From NCBI GenBank assembly GCA_025201765.1, contig MU623443.1:62001-126000 (forward strand): 64,000 bases of DNA, written 5' to 3'. The notes below the pieces were generated by a model, which was given only the letters and a program-made list of their open reading frames with translations, had not been told where the DNA came from and searched no databases. The stretch is from Daldinia sp. FL1419 (lineage: Eukaryota; Ascomycota; Sordariomycetes; Xylariales; Hypoxylaceae). This document shows positions 32,662 to 44,306 of this stretch, in pieces. The stretch's first letter is position 1. Each line of letters starts with the position of its first letter. Both the position numbers and the translations under genes were made by a program.

Positions 32662-34764
32662 TTCTGAGTTGAATCCGGCACGAGCATTTTCACATTTACA
32701 AGGGTGGCGTTATGATACCAATGCGTGGAAGAGGAATCTTCTGTTCAGGAGATTTTATGCATGGACCAAAGGGGGAGTAACTGTTGCGTTGTGTTATATT
32801 GCGCTGCGCCGCCAAGGGCACCGGCGGACGCATTATACGAGATTTGCTTTTCCAGAAGCATAAAAAGGAAAAGCCCGCATCTTCTGTACATTTTTCAGGT
32901 TTTTCGAGATTGCAAAATCTCTCCGGCGGGGATCATCGCGAGATCCGGTTTGGCAGGTAAGGAGGACTTCTGGACAATTGATCGGTTTGGTTCGAGTGCT
33001 TACGGCGAGGCTAAAAAATAATGACATGGAACGAACTGCTTTCGGTTTCAATGTATGCCCGCTTCTTCTCTTCGGTGACGTAATGTGATGTTTGTGATAA
33101 GGCGCTTCTGTGATTGTGAGGTTTAATTCGTTGATTTATGTTTTGGGGCTTTGTGACTTGATCGTTAGTAGGCTCGTTGATTCAAGTTTGCAGTTGATGT
33201 TGCGATGGCTCAATGGGTTAGATGGTCTAATGATCATTGCTTTGACTTCATTTCTAAATAAGTTATTGTGCTTATGACTTATTACTCTCGGACTTCAAGA
33301 CCTTATAATAAAGGGGGCTTACACGAAGGAGTATGGTCTTTAGTAGAAAGGGGGATCATATCCCTTGGCGTCTTAATCTACCCTACGGTATCATCCACGA
33401 GGACGGCGAAATATGTTCCAATGTCGTTAGGGTATAAGATTAAGAAAAAAGAAAAAAAGAAAGAAAGTATTTTCTCTTGGTAAGTCCAGATATGCCTCGT
33501 AATAATCCTTATGTTGGAAGGCACCAGAAAATACTGAACCGCGTGTAAACACAGGTAAGGAGAGAAGCCGGGTGGTCGAAGTTGGGTAACTCTTCCTATT
33601 TGAAGTCTTTCGGGATCAAATACCCAAATCCTGTATACCCTAAAACCAGACTCTGTTGAGTAGGACATAGTTAGTGTCTCCCTTTAGTGGTGATGGATGG
33701 CAATGGAACGATTCACATTGGGGCCGATGTCCTCCGCGACGCAATATAGTGTCGCATTTCCATGGGTTGACATATCTCACGAGTTGAGTGTCTCTTGTAG
33801 AGTTTGCGTCCCCTTTTAGAAACTGATGTTTGATCCCAAGTTTTTTTTTTTCACTTAAACACTTACTTCTGGGCGGGGTTATCAATTTTGCTTTCGTTTT
33901 CTTTCATTCTCTTTCATTTTCGTGTTATAGGGTCATATGCATTATCCCCTAAAGCCTCAATCAATGCGAGCCCATGAATACAACCATCACATCTCAAAAG
34001 ACTTCATAATTCTTCAAAGCCCGTCTTCTCATTTCATCGTAGTATTAGGGCCACTGCCAGCTCCCCAGCAGCGTCTGGATTTTTAATACAGCTACCTATA
34101 CAATACATCAAAGCGTGGAATCATACGGTCCGACAACCCAGCTCGGCCCTCCTTACCAACCATAAAAAGGGGGTATGTGTTATTTCGTTTCGTTTTTTTC
34201 TTTTCCCGTCAGACATTCGACCGCAGAGACACACAAAAAATAGAAACCAAAACATGCCGTAAGAACCTGTCGTAATCGTATGACATCCCCCCCTTTCCGT
34301 AATGTACAACGCACACATACGCACATAATCAGACGCGATCGGCATCTGAAAAATTTAGTTACACATTCATCCTAGGCGTGGCTCGCCGGGATGAGCAGGG
34401 AACATAGGTAGGAGGAAGAACCACTTGGGCATCTGGTTTTCCTTTCGTGTAATAGGCTAAGAAGCAAACACAGCGCGTCGTCGAGGGGAGAGAATTGAGA
34501 CGAGACGAAGCCTCTAGAGCAGGCAGCAAATAGCAGCATAACTCAACAAACATAAACGGCCTGTTTCCGCACTGATCAGAACGCTTCTACCCTAATACAA
34601 TTCACGGCTGATTTTTTTTCTAGTCGGGACCGTCCTCACCGGGATGATTCTTGCGCGGGGGAAGAGAAAACCATGCATGAAAAATGCAAATGTTTAATTG
34701 ATAACTGTGACTCGCCTAAAGTTCCCAAAAGCCGAGAAGTTAATCGTTTTGTTTCCTAAACCCT
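32662..34764. other. Intergenic region between the CAF-1 and eIF4E-like genes (convergent)
   Basis: 2.1 kb between two 3' ends without a recognisable gene. Low-complexity tracts: purine-rich AGAAAAAAGAAAAAAAGAAAG at about 33442-33466, poly-T at about 33840-33851, TTTCATTCTCTTTCATTTT at about 33900-33920, and poly-T at about 34612-34619. Open frames of 60-98 codons here show no family features. Confidence 0.5.
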
Positions 34765-35950
34765 TTAAGACCGCTGCTCATCTTGCGACTGTCGGTTGCT
34801 TTTGTTATTATTATTATTATGGGTGCGCTTCTCGCCATGGTGGTTTTGCGCCGCCTTCTCGCGGCGCATCTCTTCAATGGCCGAACGCTGCTGCATGCTA
34901 GTATCGTGGCTCTTGAATTCGATGCGGGTTTCAGGTGGACAGTTCAGCACGCGCCGCATCGTCTCACTGATTTTTGTAAGTTAAAAAATGACCTGATGAG
35001 AGTTGTAGCGAATGAACATACCGGATCTTGAGGACCTTCTGCCCGGTGCTACGAGTCCAAATACTCAGCACGTCCTCTCCGTTGCGCATACTAAGCACAA
35101 TACCGCAGAGCTCGTCGGTCTCGTCTCCAAATTGATCGCCAACACAGGCCATTAGGAGATCTTCATAGTACCGATCAGCGACGCCCTTCTTAAGTCGCAA
35201 AACCCACTTCCCTCCTAATTTATTCTCGTCATCCTCCCATATTGGGCGAATACCCTTTTTGAAAAGATGGTAGTCCGATACCGTAGGTAACGACGAAGGC
35301 CGTTTCAGGTGTGAATATGCCAACCAAAACTCTTCTACCGTCTTGACTGACATCATAGCATGCAACGTCTTGTCGTATTCGATATAGCCATTGGCCTTAG
35401 TAATGGGCGGTCGGTACCAAAAGACCCAGGTGTCTCGGAGAGGGTGTGTGGTCGCCGCGGACGCCTGCTGAGCGCTCGTCTCAGAAATGGAGCCCATGGA
35501 GGGTTTGCCGACAGCAGCGGATCGCATAGCTTCCTTTGCCGTCTTCTCAGAGGAGGGGGTCTTGGCGCCAACTGCACCCATGGCTTGCTCGAAGGGATTT
35601 CCTTGAGACTTGGGTGTTTTAGCCGAACCGAACGATGCGAATGCGCCGGATCCTAAGCCAAACTGATTAGCCCCCCCGGCGCTGGTAGGAGACGTCAGGG
35701 TACCGCCGGGGGTCGTCGCGCCGAAGGGGTTCGAGCGGCCGTGGGAAGAAGTGGCACCATTTCTACGTGCTAGACTTGAGAAGTCCCGCGGGGTTGTGGA
35801 ATTATCGGACTGACTCGGCGTGGACAGAGAGAGGTTGGTAACACTACAGAAATATAAGTGGTTAGTGCCTAGGACGAAGTGGTAATCCCAACATGAACAA
35901 GGTCGGACTCACTTGTTGCGGCGAGTCCATATCGATTCCTGTCTATCCAT
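34765..35950 (-). CDS. eIF4E-family cap-binding protein (4EHP/eIF4E2-like)
   Basis: mRNA 5'-cap-binding protein, probably the class related to 4EHP rather than the main translation factor. Minus-strand exons 35913-35950, 35022-35843 and 34966 down to 34765 give 353 aa, well above the ~200 aa of canonical eIF4E. An N-terminal disordered extension of about 150 residues (Ser/Gly/Asn-rich, GRSNPFGATTPGG) precedes the core. Core motifs: LRDTWVFWYRPP, TVEEFWLAYSHLKRPSSLP, DYHLFKKGIRPIWEDDENKLGGKW and DRYYEDLLMACVGDQF...CGIVLSMR with the cap-stacking and phosphate-binding positions. The tail ends in a charged helix plus an Asn run (HNNNNNKSNRQ) just before the stop. Its role in regulating translation is inferred from the family. 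Confidence 0.9.
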
Positions 35951-37880
35951 GTTGAACTTTGCTAGCACGTACGTCGGTCGCTCCCAGTAGGACGAGTATG
36001 TTGAAACTCCCCAGTACCACCAATACACCGTCTACAATTCAAATTCAAAAAAATTGGTCGAACCACACCCTTTTCTAACGATCCCGTTGTGTGAAGCTTC
36101 AACTAATATGATACGCCACGTGCAGGTGGGAGGTTAGTGGGCGGTTAAGCTATACAGATTGACGATGATGTGCGTGTGTAAGTTAGACGCAAAGCGATGA
36201 TCTTATGATCTTATGAATTGTGTAAGAGATGAAGGAGGTAAAAATAGGTAATGATGAGTTGAAAGTATTCTCGAAAATTTATTCGATATTGGTTTATTTG
36301 GTTGTATCTGGTAAGTTTTTTTTTCTTTCTTTGGGCAAAGTAAATATCGGGAAGAGTGAGAACGGGTTTCTTTTGGTATATTGTATATTAAAGTTATTCA
36401 GAGAGCTCATTCGTGGGGAAGAAGTTTCAAAGTTCCAACTTTTCCAGTGTTCCTTATGGCGTATGATAAATTGGGCTTAGCTTCCTTTTGCCGCCTCTTG
36501 TCGGCTCTTGGTCACTCCTGGGTCGCTCTTTCTTTGTTGCTTAGGTCTGATTTAGCCAGCCGACAGCCAGGTGATCATACCACTTTTTGAGGTGCACCTT
36601 TTTATTCTGTTCCCTCTTGCCTTCTATGGTAAGTACTTCGGTGGAGTCATGCAAGTGGACCCGTTCCGAAAAATTTCGGTATTGTTAACTTTTAACTTTT
36701 GTGCCTAGCGACTTTCTTCTTCTTTCTTCTTTTTTTTCTTCACATCAAAACATTTGAAAGACCACCAACTCAAATCATCGTCAGCTTGCCATTTTGATTT
36801 CCACGCTGCTGACGACTCCGATGTGTGTGTCGAGAGTAATTTCAATGTATCCCTTGTTTAAAACCATCATCACGAGGGCCCTTAACTGTTGGCTACCATG
36901 ATGCGATGATGACCTGAAGCAAGTTTGGACAGTTAATAATATCCTACTTAGGTACCTGGATATGCCTAAGTAGTAGTCGCCTAGGTATATAAATGTCTTT
37001 GACCAACCTCCATCCACGTGGATTCCGCTGGAGCTATACCTATCACATAATAGGTAAGCCTAGCAAAATTTCATTATTGTACTCTACAGTAACTCTGATG
37101 ACCTCTTTGAGCCTGGTAATCCAATAGTGTTCAGCCAACCAAATGTGTATCTATCGTCAGGATAGCTTATGCAGTGGTTGAGCTTGCGGAAAAAATTGGC
37201 ATGGACTGATCCCTGTGCTACGAAATGTCGTTGTGAAGAAGAATCGCCGCGGATATTTACTAATAAAATCTCGTAGTATCTAGTGACCAGACTGTCGCGT
37301 CGCGTCGCGTATCCTAATCATAGAGCCGCCGTAGGTATGCTACCTATCGGCGCAAATGTGCGCAAATGCTTTATAATCCGCATTGTGCTATTGGTACGAT
37401 AAGATATAGGTTTTATGATATATTCATATTCTTGGAGGTGTTGAATATCTGGTAGAATAACATTACGCAATAATCGCACACATATTTACCTCACTTATTA
37501 TTCCAAATCAACCACGAAAATTTTGTATATCATAGGCATTGTATATCAAGCTGGACAATTATGAATGTGATAAAATGCAATATCATTCGCGGTTCAACCT
37601 TTATACGCACCACCCGATTCAGTTCTATAATCGTCCAAGGAAACAATTTCTAGGAAAGGGCATAGCATCCTCCAACACGATAGAAGAAATCCTTTCCCAA
37701 CTGCATCGCAACTATAGTTTTTCCATTCTTTTTTAGGGTGCAAAGCCCCAGTCGATGGACTGTTACTGACAAATACCAGTAGTCATTGTCAACTTGACGA
37801 ACTTGTATCCACTAGAGCATGTGTGGATTGTCCTGCTTCTAGTCCATGCTCGTAGTGGCGGCCTGATCAAATAAGCTAGT
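35951..37880. other. Intergenic region upstream of the eIF4E-like gene
   Basis: No supported gene. Visible: TTATGATCTTATGA duplication near 36200-36215; CTTCTTCTTTCTTC pyrimidine tract at about 36715-36740; an inverted repeat CTACTTAGG / CCTAAGTAG (36944-36952, 36965-36973) embedded in a cluster of TAGGTA motifs up to about 36990; and three GTCGC units (GTCGCGTCGCGTCGC, about 37297). The remainder is unremarkable AT-leaning sequence. Confidence 0.5.
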
Positions 37881-38657
37881 TTACTGGTCCTTGCCAAATG
37901 AGTCGGCCTTGGCGCGCAAGTTGGCAGCGGTTGAACCAGACTCTGAGAAGTGTCGTCCAAGCATTGGCTGGAGGAAGGATCGGAAGATAAGTTGGGCGCC
38001 GCTACATATGGTCAGTCGGATGAAGCAGCTAGAGGTAAGGCAAAAATAATAATACGAACCTGAACATGGGCAGCGAAAGCCAAAGCAAAAAGACGAACTT
38101 GAAGGTATAGTAGAAGGGGAACCAGTAAACCACGCTGACGGCGCTCTCAACAACGCTATATAAATTAGCAACGTAGAACGATATGGGAGGGCCGCGTATG
38201 TGTTCGCTTACGAGAAGAGGGCAAATACAACCCAGTACTAAAATAAGTTAGCTAAGAACAAATCCAGTCCGGATCGATAGCGGAACATACGGTCAACCAC
38301 TGAGTGTCGTCTGTCTTGGTAGTACTAAACAAAGCACCTAGAGAGTAGTATCCGGGGACAACGAAGCCAGCAAAGTTGGTCAGGAGCTGACCGCCAAGGT
38401 TGAAGATGATGAAGAATAGGTAGAGCGAGGCTACGCCGAGAACAGCATAAACCTTGGGAACTCCGAACTGCTTTTCAAGGTTGTTGAGAGCAGGGTATTT
38501 GGAAAGCTATGTTTCTCGTTAGTCTTCGGGAGCATGCGACTTGGCCGATATCGAAATACTCAGGAGCCCAACGGGCCAGGGTATAGGATATATGGATGCG
38601 GCGTACCTCACGGTCGAGCTGGGATATGTAGTGCTGGACACGATCTTGTGCAGACAT
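37881..38657 (-). CDS. YOP1: ER membrane-shaping protein YOP1 (DP1/TB2/REEP family)
   Basis: Hairpin membrane protein that stabilises tubular ER curvature with reticulons. Five minus-strand exons, 38607-38657, 38291-38506, 38212-38237, 38060-38155 and 37881-38001, keep frame and give 169 aa, the usual Yop1 length. Start MSAQDRVQHYISQLDRELSKYPALNNLEKQFGVPKVYAV is family-typical. Two long hydrophobic hairpins, about residues 33-72 (VLGVASLYLFFIIFNLGG...) and 90-127 (YWVVFALFSVVESAVSVVYWFPFYYTFKFVFLLW), carry the TB2/DP1 signature around DDTQWLTYWVVFALF. The C-terminus SGAQLIFRSFLQPMLGRHF contains the amphipathic helix. Donors GTACGC and GTTCGT are non-standard; one exon is only 26 nt. Confidence 0.94.
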
Positions 38658-40296
38658 TTTTGCTGATTTTTCCTCTGTGACTTATTCGTAGAGCTTGAGA
38701 AAGGGTCGAAGAAAAGGCGTCTTTTGGACTCGAAAGTTGATAAAGATGATATGGTTGCGCAGAGGCGGGGAAACGAAGCAGTTGCTGATGTCAAAGCAGA
38801 GTAGCTGTGGTTAATGTTTAGGGTTAGCGAAAAGCCACCTTGCTTAATATGTACACGTAGGAATGGGACAAGGCGGCTAGGGATGTGGGAATCCGGAGAC
38901 TGCCGGACTTTACGGCAAGGGGATGATTTTATATATACTGTATTTAATATGCTGGTACGATTGGTATGCAAGAAAAGAGGTATCACATACGAGAAGCTGG
39001 TGAAGCTGATGAAGCTGATAAAGCTGATACAGATGAACTAAACAAGAATTGGTAGGTATGCTTTTATAAGGTCGATACAATTTATCTAGGTTAGGAGGTA
39101 GTGAACCAGATACTAGGTAGTGATGATGGTATTGTAAAGAAATCGGATGCCGAATTTGTGTGGGAAAGGGGAGCAAAGAAATTACGTAGTGGGCTAGGAT
39201 ATTGAAGGAGACGATGACGGAAGGCTAGCCCACCACTGCTAATCAATTTACCGTAATAGCTGATTCATTGGATCCAAGTCCGTTATCCGCCCGGGTTAGG
39301 TCCTATTTCTCAAATCTTATAGCACCTGCTCCCAACTGATATTGGGCACCGTATTGTACAATACATAGGTACATACGATACCTAAACTGCCGCGCTAAAT
39401 TTTACGCGGAACATGTCTCGTAGATGCATATTTATGTACCTAGATACTTAAGTAGGTACGTGTACGTATCTTACGGAGGTATTCTGCGTACCCCGCTCGG
39501 TGATTACAGCGAGCAAATGATTGCGAACGAAATTACGCATGTATCTACACATACCAAATTATATATATAGGTACACAATATAAAAAATTCAATGTCTTCG
39601 CTCGCGGTGTTGCTACGAACATCTCAGTAGATGATGATATGACTAATATTAGATTTAGCGCACAGAACACAAACTCTGAGATCAAGCTTGAGTTGCCCTA
39701 AGATAAAAAGGTGCGTGTAAATAAAACTTTGTTATTATGGGCACGTGACACTTACTTACCTACATAATACCTCATACCTATGCAGTCTCATTCATTCCCC
39801 ACTCTTGTTTTCCGTCCTCTCAAGCTCAAGCTCTGCCCCACATGCACTACATGCACTACATGCTGGAATTGTTTACCACCCAGCCACACGGGTAATGTCG
39901 TAAGTACCTACTTTACCTTAGGTAATACGTTACCTTATCTCCACATCCACGCTTCAATTTCCTTGCTGAAGTTCCAGCCATCCACAGGCAAGCAATCCAC
40001 CGTTGCCCCGACGAGAGTTTTCTTGTTGTTTGGCTAAGTCGTCTCCGCCCATTTTCTGCCTCTCATCCAACAGAATCGTCAAGGGCTTGTCGCTCAGAAC
40101 CGACGCAGCATCGCCATATTCTACATTTTATTGCATGCAATAATCTCGAGTAGTGTCTTTAACTATATCTTTATTTGGTGTTCTTTCTTTAATCGTATCG
40201 TGGCGCGTATCTGTTCTTCGTTACCTGCCGCCTCTTTGCCCTTGTTGTTTATTGTGGTCGCATCACACTGTTCCGGGGGTAAACAACCCTAAGTAC
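38658..40296. other. Divergent intergenic region between YOP1 and the RFX gene
   Basis: No supported gene. A 9-bp tandem repeat (four units of GAAGCTGRT type) lies at 38993-39028. TACCTA/TAGGTA motifs cluster at about 39046-39120, 39365-39385, 39430-39465, 39570 and 39755-39780. ATGCACTAC is repeated at about 39840-39860. TATATATAGGTAC follows at about 39560. The promoters of YOP1 and RFX should lie here. Confidence 0.5.
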
Positions 40297-42957
40297 ATGG
40301 AGACTGGTAAGCCCTTCTTACTGTCCCAATCCTCGAAACATGTCTGAGTGTCCACTTATGATCTATCTCACCCTGATTGTATCCATGGCTTTTTGTAATA
40401 ATCTTCTCTAATTATTACTTAGACCTTCAGCCTCTTGAAGTCGGCGCAATGTCGCAGCATAACCAGAGACAGAGAACGATGTCGAGGGCCTCGACCGCCT
40501 CGATTCATAGCGTCGCGACGCAACCGACTCTCGAACAGCAAGCCATGATGGCGCATCACGGCGCTTTCCCAGACCAATGGGTCCCGAATGATCACGCATC
40601 CTCGAGAGATATGTCATCAGCAGTTCAACCAATGTCGGCCGGAGATATGATGCTTCGTCCTACCTCCCAGCTGCAAGTCGGTCAGTCATTCGCGATGGGT
40701 TCAGGCATGCACTCCGCCGTCGGAATTGCCATGCCGTATGCTCAACATCCCAACTTGCACCCTGCCGTATCGGCCGAAAGCTTCGCTGGAAACACGAGTT
40801 TCACGGATGCCGATAGCCAGATGATGGATCGTGACGAGGCCGATGAAGTTGACTCGCTTGCTAGCCGAACGCAAAGCTCCAAGCCTTCGAGCCGTACTAG
40901 TGCAAACAATGAACTTGAAATGCGTCAGCTATTTCAAGCTAATAAGCAACGTACTCTGGCAGAGGTTGCCAAGGAGCTCCACGGTAATGAGCGTGGACCC
41001 AATTCTGAGCGCGCCCGCCAAATTTTCGCTATGTTATGGTAAGTCAATGAAGAGCTGAAGAAAAAAGGGGATTGTGATGGTGTGAATATAATGGCCTCTG
41101 ACATAATGTAGGATTAACGGTGTTTGTACAAAGGGTAAAGGCTCCGTACCTCGAGGCCGCGTTTATGCCAACTATGCATCCCGCTGCGCGACGGAAAGAA
41201 TAACTGTCTTGAACCCCGCTAGTTTTGGGAAGCTTGTTCGAGTCCTTTTCCCTGGTCTTAAGACTCGAAGACTTGGTGTCCGTGGCGAATCGAAATATCA
41301 CTACGTCAATTTTAACTTGGTTGATGATCAACCTACCTCGAGAGAAGCCTCTATTCAGCCTGCGATTCCCTTCCCGGAACCAACCCCTTTTGCGCGTTCT
41401 GTGAGGTCTGTGTCACCCGCTGCTAACTCTTTTGCGTTTCCTGTGCTCATGCCCAACAGTGCCACACACTCCCAATCCCCTGCGCTGGATGTCCAACATT
41501 CCGCCCTTCCGTCGCCTACACTTGTGCAACAACCTGATACTCCGTCTGGCCCGCGGTCAGGAAGCTCCAGGTCTCACAGCTTGTACAACCAATGCGAGGT
41601 TAAACATCTCGATCAGTTACATTCAACGAATGCCAAGACTATTATACGACTAGCATTTGTAGAGCCCGAACACCCTTCCAAATCAGCTGAGCCTCTAATT
41701 CTACCTAAGATCGAGCCGTTCTTACCGAATGGGACAGACCCGGATGCGGCCATGTCTCTAACTGCTCTTTACCGATCTCACTGTACATCCCTAGTGGAAT
41801 GTATTCGCTATTGCAAGGAGAAGGCCTTCTTCCATCTCTACACATCTTTCCAGGGGACACTCACCATGCCTGTACAGAAACTTTTCTCTCACCCCAGCAT
41901 CGCGCCTTGGATAGAAGAGTGTGATTATGTACTATATCAACGCATGATCCAGATCATTTACAGTCTCGTTTTGCAAGCCATACCGCAACCCGTACTAAAC
42001 GCGTTCGAGAAAATATCGCAGCAATTAGTATCTCATATACGCGAGTCTTTCCAGGGGCAGCCTAGGCACGTTGTCCAGGCCAAAGAGGCCCCTGCTACTA
42101 TCTTCGCCGGCCTGCTTGACCGTACTTTACGAGTGAACCTCACGGCTCATGCCGCGGCGAATATGCTTTCGATCGCTGCGAATAGAGACCAGATGTACTT
42201 GGACTGGATTGCTGGGGTTAGGGTCCGCAAACTCGCCGAATGCGTCCCAACCAGAGGGATGGATGATTTAGTCGATCTTTTGTTTAATGACATCAGAGAT
42301 CTAATCGACCCCGTCAATGTGCCTTGGAGTGAAGAGAGCAAGTATCTTTATGGAGAGATAGCACTCAATAGTAGACGGGGTTTACCGTCGTCGAATGCTG
42401 CCGATGGCGGCTCGGAGCATTTCCTCGAACGATGGGTCGACTTCCTATTATCCCTTCAGAAACGCTTTCCCTACGCCACGGCAACAGATATTGTTTGGTG
42501 TGTAGAACGTGTCGGGACGGAGGTTATGCGAGACCTTACCATGCGCCAAAGCAATAGCTTTGGAGCATGGTGGGTAACGAAGTGTTGGCTTGACGAGATG
42601 GTTTCGTTCTTAGCTGAATACGGTGGCTTTATGAAGTCAAAGAACTCACAACCCCCTATCGCTAACGAAATCAAGCCCCCGGTAGACGTTAATGATGTGA
42701 GAATACGAGGCCCGCGTGTTAGTAGTGACGATCAGGAAGTCTCGCATATTTCTCATCCACAACCGGATCGTGCGCCATTTCCTTCTCAGCTCGAGGTCAA
42801 TGGAGTAGACTCACTTCACATGTCAGCAAATCACGACGATAGTGGGATTGGTATTCGGACTCCGGAAGAGGACTTCCCTATCGAAAAGTTTGAATACCAG
42901 GATGAAGGTCACGACCAGAGCTTACATTCTCTCAACTTGGAGGAGCCCGTCCAATAG
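40297..42957 (+). CDS. RFX-family winged-helix transcription factor
   Basis: Nuclear regulator related to yeast Rfx1/Crt1 (DNA-damage-response repressor), Penicillium CPCR1 and human RFX proteins. Exons 40297-40306, 40423-41038 and 41112-42957 give 823 aa. The 10-nt first exon (ATGGAGACTG before GTAAGC) is weak; if it is wrong, MSQHNQRQR at about 40449 is the start. The RFX DNA-binding domain spans about residues 180-275: RARQIFAMLWINGVC across the splice, SVPRGRVYANYASRC, and FGKLVRVLFPGLKTRRLGVRGESKYHYVNF, whose RLG-RG-SKYHY recognition segment is intact. Downstream blocks (ECDYVLYQRMIQIIYSLVLQ, DLTMRQSNSFGAWW) fit RFX B/C and dimerisation regions. The N-terminus is Gln/Met/Ser-rich. The target X-box element was not seen in this window. 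Confidence 0.9.
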
Positions 42958-44306
42958 GACCGGCGCTGGGCCTCCAAGTTTTAGAGTATATATTATTACT
43001 CGGTGTTGGAGGAGTTGTTTGACTGTTTACCTCGGGTAAGGTATATGGCCTACGTACACGAAGGTATGATGGTATGACCGAATACGATAGACAGCTGGAG
43101 ACCAGGATCCCACGGTATGAGGATTTTGGGGTATATGCCTGGTCAGAACGATTACGTGGTAATTTTGTAACGGACAGGGCGCACATTTTCGAGGCACGGA
43201 AAAGAACTTTGAAGGTTGGACCGGTATATTTGGTCCTTGATTTAATGAAGGACAAGTGCACGTATGGCCAGGAGGAGGGTTTTTTTACCCCAGGTGTATA
43301 AGGGGCGGCATGGATATTCGCTTCTTCGCCTTGGTACTCCGACAGGATAGGAGGTCGGAATGCTTATATAGCATGGCTTGTATGATACCCGTAGCTATTC
43401 ACATCTGTCCATGCGCAACTAGATGCGCCCCGAGAGATTGTTATACTATGGTTACATGTCCTACGTGCATTGTATATGATGATCGTGGTGGTTAATAAGC
43501 ATGTCCTTACTATACGTAAGTCGGGATACCAAACAATTCAAGGTATTACCAGATGAGCACGAGTGGTGAGAGGAGGCTGGGATTTCTCTAATTAGACGTT
43601 TATTCTGCTGATTCGTTAAGGTTAGGGTTTAATGCGTTATCAAGATCTTGTACTTATGACCTCACACGTGCAGCTATACGAACGGCAGCGGCAGGACTTA
43701 CTCGCAGACTTTCTACGAAAAGGGAATAGGGGTCCCGCCTTTGTGCCCCGCAATTAGATTCATGTATGAGTTACCTATCCTGCCTATCAGGCCTATTCTT
43801 TTAAGCTATTAGCCGGTACGCTGCTTCCAACTATATGGGTATGGGACAACCCGAAGCGGATACCAAATTTTCATTCGCTACCGACTAATTGTGGCGTGGC
43901 ACCGCCGTAGCTCCTCCGATTCGGGGCCCCTTTCTAACGAAGACTAATTCAATTTTTATGGCCTGAATCCAACAGCAAGTGAGTACCTGACAAGTATATC
44001 CCTTAAAACTCCCAATCGATCACTACCTAATTTCATTCTTTCTCCTTGAGTTTGAACTAAACATAGGTCATTTTGTCTCATCAGCTCATTAGCTCGTTAG
44101 CACCAATATCATCAATGCTTTGTTTCTCATAAGAAGAGAATTGTACGAAGTACAAGGTAACTACCTAGGTAGTAACTGAGATTAGTTACAGTGGAATCTG
44201 CCCCGCCATCGACGCACGACGCTTCGCTTTTTACTACAGGGCCTCGCCCGTTACTGAGAGAGGTTTCTCATTTGTTTCCCTTTTACTTTTATTTTAACAT
44301 CTCAGA
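42958..44306. other. Intergenic region between the RFX and aspartokinase genes
   Basis: No supported gene; short frames at 43074-43301 and 43256-43495 show no features. A perfect 14-bp palindrome ACTACCTAGGTAGT lies at 44160-44173, about 135 bp upstream of the aspartokinase ATG, inside an 18-bp sequence shared exactly with 60868-60885. Confidence 0.55.
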
